From NCBI RefSeq assembly GCF_020400825.1, contig NZ_JAINVH010000022.1:62001-126000 (forward strand): a stretch of DNA of 64,000 nucleotides. Reading direction: 5' to 3'. The first letter of the stretch is position 1. Each line of letters starts with the position of its first letter. The stretch comes from Streptomyces sp. HPF1205 (lineage in GTDB: Bacteria > Actinomycetota > Actinomycetes > Streptomycetales > Streptomycetaceae). The notes beneath the pieces are model-generated. The model saw only the letters and a list, made by a program, of their open reading frames with translations. It was not told the DNA's origin and searched no databases. Position numbers and translations under genes: made by a program. Of this stretch, positions 58,928-64,000 are shown piece by piece.

Positions 58928-61861
58928 TCACGGCGACGACGGGCGTGCCGGGGCGTTCGCCGCGGACGTGTCCCCGATCGTCTGCCACAGCCGCAGTGCC
59001 CGCCCGCGGTGCCGGCGCGCCAGGTCGTGGTCGCCGGCGGCGGCGTCCATGTCGCCGATCAGCTGCCAGCACGCGGCCTCGTCCTCGCGGTCGCCGTGCC
59101 GGTGGAACAGTTCCGCCGCGCGCTCCAGTGCCGGGCTCGCCCGTTCCCGGTCGTGCCCGCCCGCGTACACGCGGCCGACCTCCAGCAGCGTGTACGCGGC
59201 GCAGCGCTCGTCCGCCAGTTCCTCGAACGTGGTCAGCGCCTGCCGCAGGCAGCGCAGCGCCTCGTCCTGATCACCGCGCCGGTCGTGCAACCGGCTGAAC
59301 CGTCGCAGGACGACCGCCACCCGGTGCACGTCGTCGAGCGCCTTCGCCTGGCGCAGGGCCTCGCCGAACCAGGACTCCGCCTCGTCGAGTCTGTCCTGCA
59401 TGAGCCGCATCACGGCCATCGAACAGGACAGTTGCGCCTCAAGATGCCGGTCGTTCTCACCGACCGCGATGTCCAGCGCACGCTGGACACGGTCGACGGC
59501 TTCCTCGTAACGGCCCTGCACCCGGCTGACCGTGGCCAGCATCGCCATCGACAACGCCTCGCCCCGCTTGTCCCCGGCGTCCCTGCACAGCCCGGCGGAG
59601 GACGTCAGGGCCGACGTGGCCCCGTCGAACTCGTCCCGGTAGATGTGCAGTTGGCCGAGGCCGCGCAGCAGCACCGACTCGCCGCGCGCGTTGCCCGCGG
59701 CCCGGACCGCGTCCAGCGCGAGCCGGTGTCCGTGCTCCCAGTCCTGGTACAGGCACCGGTGGTCGTAGTACGTCACCGCGCCGGCCGCCAGCTCCCAGGC
59801 CAACTCGTCCAGTCCCCGGTCCACGGCCAGTTTCACCGCGCCGAGCAGGGTGGCGCGTTCCGCGTCGAACCAGCCGGCCGGATCGGCCAGCAGCCGGTCC
59901 GCCACCGCTTCGGGCAGCGGCAGGCGCGGGGCGGAACCGGGTTCGGCGACCAGCAGCCCGGCCGGCAGCCCGTCGGTGCCGCGCCCGGTCAGGTCGAGCC
60001 AGGCGGCCAGCACCCGGACGATCGCGTCCCGCTTGTCCTGCTCCGGCAGCCGGTCGGCGACCTCCACCGCGCAGGTCCTGATCAGGTCGTGCAGCCGGTA
60101 GCGTGGCTGGCCGATGGCGTCGGTGGTGGTGAGCCGCACCAGGCTGGCGTCCACGAGGGTGTCCAGCACGTCCTCTGCGTCGGGGCGGTCCAGCAGCGGG
60201 CCGACCACCCAGCCGGGCAGGGTGTAGGGGCCGAGCAGACCCAGCAGGCTGAGCGCGCGCACCGCCTCGTCCGGCAGCAGCCGCAAGCTCAGTTCGACGC
60301 TGGCGCGCACGCTGAGGTCCCCGATCCTCAGCTCGGCCAGCCGCTGGGACTCGTCCTCGATCCTCTCCCGCAGCACCCGCAGCGACCAGGCCGGGCGGCC
60401 GGTGAGCTTGGCGCTGGCGATCCGGATCGCCAGCGGCAGGTTGCCGCAGCAGTCGAGGATCGCGTCGGCCTCCGCCGGCTCCCGCTCGACCCGCTGCCGC
60501 CCGACGATGCCGGTGAACAGTTCCCGCGCCTCTTCCGGCCTCAGCACGTCCAGGTCGATGTGCCGGGCGCCGGGAAGCTGCGTCAGCAGAGTGCGGCTGG
60601 TGATCAGCACGGCACAGCCGTCGGCCCCGGGCAGCAGCGGCTGCACCTGACCGGCGTGGCCGGCGTCGTCCAGCACCACCAGCATCCGGCGGTCCACCAG
60701 CAACGACCGGTAGAGCGCGGCTCGTTCGGACAGGCCGCTCGGGATCGCGCTGCCGGCGATCGAGAGCGCGCGCAGCGCCTCGGCCAGCATCAGCGCCGGG
60801 TCCCGCGGCTCGTCCGAGGTCGCGGCGAGGTTGAGGTAGAGCTGGCCGTCGGGGAAGTTGGCGCTCGCCAGCCGCGCCGCGTGCGTCACCAGTGAGGACT
60901 TGCCGACGCCCGGACCGCCCACGACGACGGCCACCGGGGCCCGGTTCGCCGCCGACCCGTCGAGCAACCCGGCGACCTCGGCGAGCGCGTCGGCTCGCCC
61001 GACGAAGTCGGTGACATCGAGCGGCAGTTGGCGTACCGGCATGGCCATGACCGGCTCGCCGTCCGCCGTGGCGGATTCTTCCTGCCGTACGACCGAGGGG
61101 CCGCTCGGCGGGACGGGGACGCCCAGGGCGGGATCGGCGGCCAGGATGCGCAGGTGCAGCTCCTGGATCGGCGGGGTGGGGTCGACGCCGAGGTCGTCGG
61201 CCAGCGTCCGGCGCAGCCGCTCGTACACCTGCAGGGCCTCCCCCTGCCGCCGGCACCGGTACAGGGCGACCATGAGGTGCTCGGCGACCTGCTCGTCGTA
61301 GGGGTGCTCGCGCCCCAGGGCGGTCAGCTCCTCGATGATCTCGCGATGGCGCCCCAGGTCGAGTTCGATGCTCAGGCACAGTTTGTGCGTTGCGGCGCGC
61401 ATCTCGTTCAGCCGGGCGGCGTCGAGCTCCAGGACCCGGCTGGAGATGTCGACCAGGGCGTCACCGCGCCAGCAGGTCAGTGAGCGCCGCAGCGCGGCAG
61501 CCGTCTCGGACGGGGTCTTGTGCCGTTCGGCGAGGCGCCGCTGCTCCTCGAACTCCAGCAGGTCGAGCTGATCCGTGGTCAGGTGGATCTCGTAACCGCC
61601 GCGCCGGGTGCTGATCAAGGTGCCGGGCGCTCCGCACGCGGCGAGATTGCGGCGGAGCCCGGAGAGCGCGTCCTGGACCTGGCGGACGGCGGTGGCGGGT
61701 GCCTTCCCGTCCCACATCACGGCGACGAGCCGTTCCATGGCGACGAGGTTGTTGGCGTCGACCAGAAGCGCGGCCAGCATCTTGGCCTGCCGCGGTCCGT
61801 CGAGCCGGACCTCTTCCCCGGTGATCTGGGCGCGTAACGGCCCGAGCACGCCGAATCTCAT
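58928..61861 (-). CDS. AfsR-like SARP transcriptional activator (BTAD, NB-ARC, TPR)
   Basis: 977 residues. OmpR-type winged helix at 1-90 (MRFGVLGPLRAQI start), bacterial transcriptional activation domain at about 95-245, NB-ARC ATPase at about 290-560 (GGPGVGKSSL Walker A, LVVLDDA Walker B) and TPR-like helices to the end. This is the large AfsR class, whose DNA binding is tuned by phosphorylation by Ser/Thr kinases. Leu9 is a TTA codon (61835-61837), making it a bldA target. Start ATG 61861 follows a G-run. Promoter C lies in the gap but reads away from it. The kinase gene next door and three SARP-type boxes make it the centre of the local regulon. Confidence 0.94.
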   Translation of the reverse strand: MRFGVLGPLRAQITGEEVRLDGPRQAKMLAALLVDANNLVAMERLVAVMWDGKAPATAVRQVQDALSGLRRNLAACGAPGTLISTRRGGYEIHLTTDQLDLLEFEEQRRLAERHKTPSETAAALRRSLTCWRGDALVDISSRVLELDAARLNEMRAATHKLCLSIELDLGRHREIIEELTALGREHPYDEQVAEHLMVALYRCRRQGEALQVYERLRRTLADDLGVDPTPPIQELHLRILAADPALGVPVPPSGPSVVRQEESATADGEPVMAMPVRQLPLDVTDFVGRADALAEVAGLLDGSAANRAPVAVVVGGPGVGKSSLVTHAARLASANFPDGQLYLNLAATSDEPRDPALMLAEALRALSIAGSAIPSGLSERAALYRSLLVDRRMLVVLDDAGHAGQVQPLLPGADGCAVLITSRTLLTQLPGARHIDLDVLRPEEARELFTGIVGRQRVEREPAEADAILDCCGNLPLAIRIASAKLTGRPAWSLRVLRERIEDESQRLAELRIGDLSVRASVELSLRLLPDEAVRALSLLGLLGPYTLPGWVVGPLLDRPDAEDVLDTLVDASLVRLTTTDAIGQPRYRLHDLIRTCAVEVADRLPEQDKRDAIVRVLAAWLDLTGRGTDGLPAGLLVAEPGSAPRLPLPEAVADRLLADPAGWFDAERATLLGAVKLAVDRGLDELAWELAAGAVTYYDHRCLYQDWEHGHRLALDAVRAAGNARGESVLLRGLGQLHIYRDEFDGATSALTSSAGLCRDAGDKRGEALSMAMLATVSRVQGRYEEAVDRVQRALDIAVGENDRHLEAQLSCSMAVMRLMQDRLDEAESWFGEALRQAKALDDVHRVAVVLRRFSRLHDRRGDQDEALRCLRQALTTFEELADERCAAYTLLEVGRVYAGGHDRERASPALERAAELFHRHGDREDEAACWQLIGDMDAAAGDHDLARRHRGRALRLWQTIGDTSAANAPARPSSP

Positions 61862-61909
61862 GTCCCCCCCCGGCACGACCAGCGTCCAGCCCCCCGGCCG
61901 ACCTCGCAC

Positions 61910-61952
61910 TAGGACGAATCTAGGACGACCGACGGACTCGTGTCCATAGCGT
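61910..61952 (+). promoter_or_regulatory. SARP-type promoter C
   Basis: Heptamers TAGGACG (61910-61916), TAGGACG (61921-61927) and ACGGACT (61932-61938) lie 11 bp apart; eight bases later is TAGCGT (61947-61952). It reads rightwards to the peptide and lipoprotein genes. It starts 49 bp upstream of the SARP ATG, so SARP binding could also affect its own leftward promoter. Confidence 0.85.
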
Positions 61953-61994
61953 CAGGTGGGGCACAGCACCGTTCCTGCGACACAAGGAGCGGTC

Positions 61995-62252
61995 ATGTTG
62001 CCGCGAAAAGGGGGGAAAGCACGCATGAAGACCTTTGGCGCCCGCAGTGGCGCCGACCGGCGGCGGACCGCACCGGCCGTCGCGGCCGCGGCCCTCGCGG
62101 CTTCTGCCGCCGCGACGAGCGTGCTCGCCGCAGTCGGGCCCGCCGCCTCCGCCGACGCCGCCGGCTCCTGCCACCGCGGCGGGTGCACCGGCAGGGACCC
62201 GCAGGCCGTACCCCGTGCCTGGCCGCACCACGACGTCCCGGTAACCGGCTGA
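61995..62252 (+). CDS. Short secreted peptide precursor
   Basis: 85 residues. A basic N-region (MLPRKGGKARMKTFG...) and Ala-rich hydrophobic core (VAAAALAASAAATSVLAAVGPAASA) form a signal peptide. The mature peptide is only about 35 residues, with the two cysteines of SCHRGGCTG able to close a small loop and a Pro/His-rich tail. AAGGAG sits five bases before ATG 61995; ATG 62025 is an alternative. It is the first gene after promoter C, so it is a prime SARP target. It may be a signal or antimicrobial peptide; that is speculation. It is not the AfsS protein, which lacks a signal peptide. Confidence 0.7.
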   Translation: MLPRKGGKARMKTFGARSGADRRRTAPAVAAAALAASAAATSVLAAVGPAASADAAGSCHRGGCTGRDPQAVPRAWPHHDVPVTG

Positions 62253-62377
62253 GCCGGACCGGGGGCAGCGGGGCGACCGGAGCGCACGGGGGACTCCGGC
62301 CGCCGTCACAAACGACTCCGCCGACTCGTGCGATCACCGCGTCGGGCATCCGCCGGCACGACCACACAAGGAGTTCG

Positions 62378-63322
62378 ATGACAATGCGCCGCGACTGCGC
62401 CGTGCCTGCCGTCGTCGCAGTGTTCCTGGCAGCCGCTGTGACCGGCTGTACGAGCGCCGCCGGCGGTCGTCCGGCGGCGGCCGGGAATCCCGAACCGGCG
62501 GTGACCCCGCTGCCGCTCACCGCGACCGCCACTCCGTCCCGGCCGTCGGACCTCGTCCTCCCCATAGCGCCTTACCTCTTCACCGACGCCCAGTCCTCGC
62601 AACTGGCGGCCGCCCATACCGAATTGGTCTCCGCATGCATGAAGCGCTACGGCTTCGCGTACAGCGTCTCGACCGCCTCGGCCCCGAGCGTGCGGCTGCC
62701 GGCGAACGAATCGCGCTACGGCGTGATGACGCCGGACCAGGCCCGGTACGGCTACCACTTCATGGCGGAGGAGATGAAGCGCCTGCAGCCGGCCGCGGCA
62801 CCGGCCCACGACGCGCCCAAGGTGACGCCCGCGATGGCCTCGGTCCTCACGGGCACGGCCGGCGGGCCGGTCAACGGCAGGAGCGTCCCCAGCGGCGGCT
62901 GCAACGCGGAGGCCACCGCGAAGCTCGGCGGAAGGAACGGGCGGTACGGCGACCCGGACATCGCCGAGAGCATCCAGGCCGACAGTTTCACCAGGTCGCA
63001 GTCGGATGTCCGGGTGCTGAAGACCTTCGCCGCCTGGTCGGCCTGTATGCGGGCCGGCGGCTACCACTACAAGGACCCGAACGCGGCCACCAACGACCCC
63101 CGCTGGTCGTCGTCCGCCGAGCCCACGGCCGCGGAGATCGCCACCGCGAGGGCGGACGTCGCCTGCAAGCGGCGGACCGATCTCGTCGGCGTCTGGTTCT
63201 CCGTCGAGTCCGCGTACCAGGCCGCGGCGATCGAGCTGAACGCCGGCTCGCTGCGGCAGGCGCGATCCACCATGCGGCGGGAATTGAGGATCGCGGCGGC
63301 CCTTATCGGGTCCTCGCGGTAA
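62378..63322 (+). CDS. Lipoprotein of unknown function
   Basis: 314 residues. Signal peptide with lipobox VTGC at about residues 21-24 followed by Thr/Ala/Pro linker. The mature domain has paired Cys in ELVSACMKRYGF, SGGCNAEA, WSACMRAGGYHYKDP and DVACKRRTDL, and a motif set (AWSACMRAxGYxYxDP) seen in secreted Streptomyces lipoproteins of unknown function. AAGGAG precedes ATG 62378. It follows the peptide gene by 125 bp in the same direction and probably shares promoter C. It may be a receptor or processing factor near the kinase; no evidence beyond context. Confidence 0.88.
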   Translation: MTMRRDCAVPAVVAVFLAAAVTGCTSAAGGRPAAAGNPEPAVTPLPLTATATPSRPSDLVLPIAPYLFTDAQSSQLAAAHTELVSACMKRYGFAYSVSTASAPSVRLPANESRYGVMTPDQARYGYHFMAEEMKRLQPAAAPAHDAPKVTPAMASVLTGTAGGPVNGRSVPSGGCNAEATAKLGGRNGRYGDPDIAESIQADSFTRSQSDVRVLKTFAAWSACMRAGGYHYKDPNAATNDPRWSSSAEPTAAEIATARADVACKRRTDLVGVWFSVESAYQAAAIELNAGSLRQARSTMRRELRIAAALIGSSR

Positions 63323-63388
63323 CCGCTCCCGCGTTCCGCTCGCGTCTGCGTACGGACCGGTGCGGACCGGGCGTTCCGAGCGTTCGCT

Positions 63389-63466
63389 CGGACCGATTGC
63401 CCGGACCGACCGATCGAACCAACCGTTCGAACCGACCGTTCGGACCAACCGGTCGAATTAACCAAC
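63389..63466. repeat. Six tandem 13-bp imperfect repeats upstream of last gene
   Basis: Six 13-bp units run from 63389 to 63466 with the form CGAACCGACCGTT (variants CGGACC, CGAATT), plus a partial seventh to 63473. They end 29 bp before the secreted-protein start at 63495. Such an array at this spot could be a multi-site operator or affect the mRNA leader. Confidence 0.8.
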
Positions 63467-63494
63467 CGAACCACTCATGAGGAGCGTGGTCACG

Positions 63495-63962
63495 ATGAGA
63501 ACGAGGATCGGATTCGCCGGCGCCGCGGCGGCCGTGACGGCCATGGGCGCTGTCTTCTTCACCGCGGGGCCCGCCCAGGCCGTTCCGATCTGGCCGTGCT
63601 TCAGCGCGGTCAACTCCAGTTACGACTCGATCACCTGCCTCTGGTACAACTCGGGCCAGAAGGGATCGAGTACGGCGTTCTGGTTCAACGGCGGAGTCGA
63701 CGGCTCGGAGGGAACGGGCACCAGTAACGTCCCCAATCTGCTCGACTACCCGTTCCTGGGTTCCGGGGCGGGACAGAACATGAGCGTCAAGAACCACGCC
63801 GCGACGGCCTCCAACACCTATTCGACCGCGGCCGTGAAGACGGACATCTGGTACAACTCGAATTACGGCGGCAGCATGTACCAACTGCTGCCGGGGGACG
63901 CCCCGTACCGTCTCGGAAACGGCCTCTACAACCAGGACGCGTCGCTCTCCTGGCAGTACTGA
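63495..63962 (+). CDS. Small secreted protein, I36-like
   Basis: 155 residues. Signal peptide to about residue 28 (GAAAAVTAMGAVFFTAGPAQA). The mature part SSYDSITCLWYNSGQKGSSTAFWFNGG... NTYSTAAVKTDIWYNSNYGGSM recalls the crystallin-like I36 secreted family, with two Cys (Cys36 and Cys48 by rough count). It resembles the protein at 55324 in size and style. GGAG overlapping the upstream ATG 63477 lies ten bases before ATG 63495, which I prefer. It is preceded by tandem 13-bp repeats and may be transcribed from promoter C with the lipoprotein gene or on its own. Confidence 0.8.
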   Translation: MRTRIGFAGAAAAVTAMGAVFFTAGPAQAVPIWPCFSAVNSSYDSITCLWYNSGQKGSSTAFWFNGGVDGSEGTGTSNVPNLLDYPFLGSGAGQNMSVKNHAATASNTYSTAAVKTDIWYNSNYGGSMYQLLPGDAPYRLGNGLYNQDASLSWQY

Positions 63963-64000
63963 GGAAGGCGGCGCCATCCCGAAGTGCCCCTGATTGCCCG

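Noticed and set aside
61995..62252. The peptide gene next to the SARP as an afsS orthologue
   Set aside because: Position and promoter type recall afsR-afsS, but the product has a signal peptide and lacks the AfsS repeat motifs.
1..64000. CRISPR arrays, tRNA/rRNA genes, complete insertion sequences, attachment sites
   Set aside because: No array with regular spacers, no cloverleaf-like sequence, no transposase frame and no integrase was seen. The tandem arrays found have 13-16-bp units without spacers.

Overview
This is high-GC actinomycete DNA, almost certainly from Streptomyces or a close relative such as Kitasatospora. The signs are strong GC bias at third codon positions, GTG/TTG starts behind purine-rich ribosome sites, many secreted proteins, an LAxTG sortase substrate, a SARP regulator and rare TTA leucine codons in regulatory genes. 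The accessory gene content, several broken genes and tandem repeats suggest a chromosome-arm region rather than the core. I saw no rRNA, tRNA, CRISPR array, complete transposon or replication origin. All functional statements come from reading translated motifs; no database search was run.

Bases 1-11,755 form a plant-polysaccharide locus. It holds a secreted GH5 cellulase cut by the window edge, a lipoprotein-permease-permease ABC importer for oligosaccharides, a GH43 beta-xylosidase/arabinofuranosidase and three LacI-type repressors, two of which are close paralogues. Bases 11,984-24,800 are a mosaic of small metabolic and regulatory units: a double-VOC protein, an oxidoreductase-HD pair, two alpha/beta hydrolases facing each other across a very strong hairpin, a MarR pair, an LAxTG surface protein, AraC and LysR regulators with an SDR, and a DUF4097 lipoprotein.

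Bases 25,202-41,276 are a hypoxia/dormancy island: Acg-like nitroreductase, pyruvate formate-lyase and its activase, two CBS-BON proteins, a universal stress protein, a collapsed pyruvate phosphate dikinase pseudogene, a complete narGHJI nitrate reductase, a 7Fe ferredoxin and a possible Fe-S-type regulator. The gene set resembles DosR-type hypoxia regulons and would support redox balance and nitrate respiration when oxygen runs out. Next come an enolase-superfamily enzyme, an SGNH hydrolase, and an ArsR/P1B-4 metal-export pair (44,787-47,278).

Bases 47,430-63,962 are dominated by secreted proteins and hold the most interesting system. A transmembrane Ser/Thr kinase with an extracellular periplasmic-binding-protein domain faces an AfsR-like SARP regulator; both genes carry a TTA codon. 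Three promoters in the same 14 kb have SARP-type boxes: three heptamers at an 11-bp period, then exactly 8 bp to a -10 hexamer. Each precedes a gene for a small secreted protein or peptide. Between two of these promoters lies a secreted protein of about 1,467 residues with a propeller-like region, a lysozyme-like region, a golvesin-like region and a NucA/NucB-type nuclease end, next to a truncated SUKH (Smi1/Knr4) immunity-like gene. The simplest reading is an extracellular-signal-to-kinase-to-SARP-to-secretome circuit gated by the bldA leucyl-tRNA.
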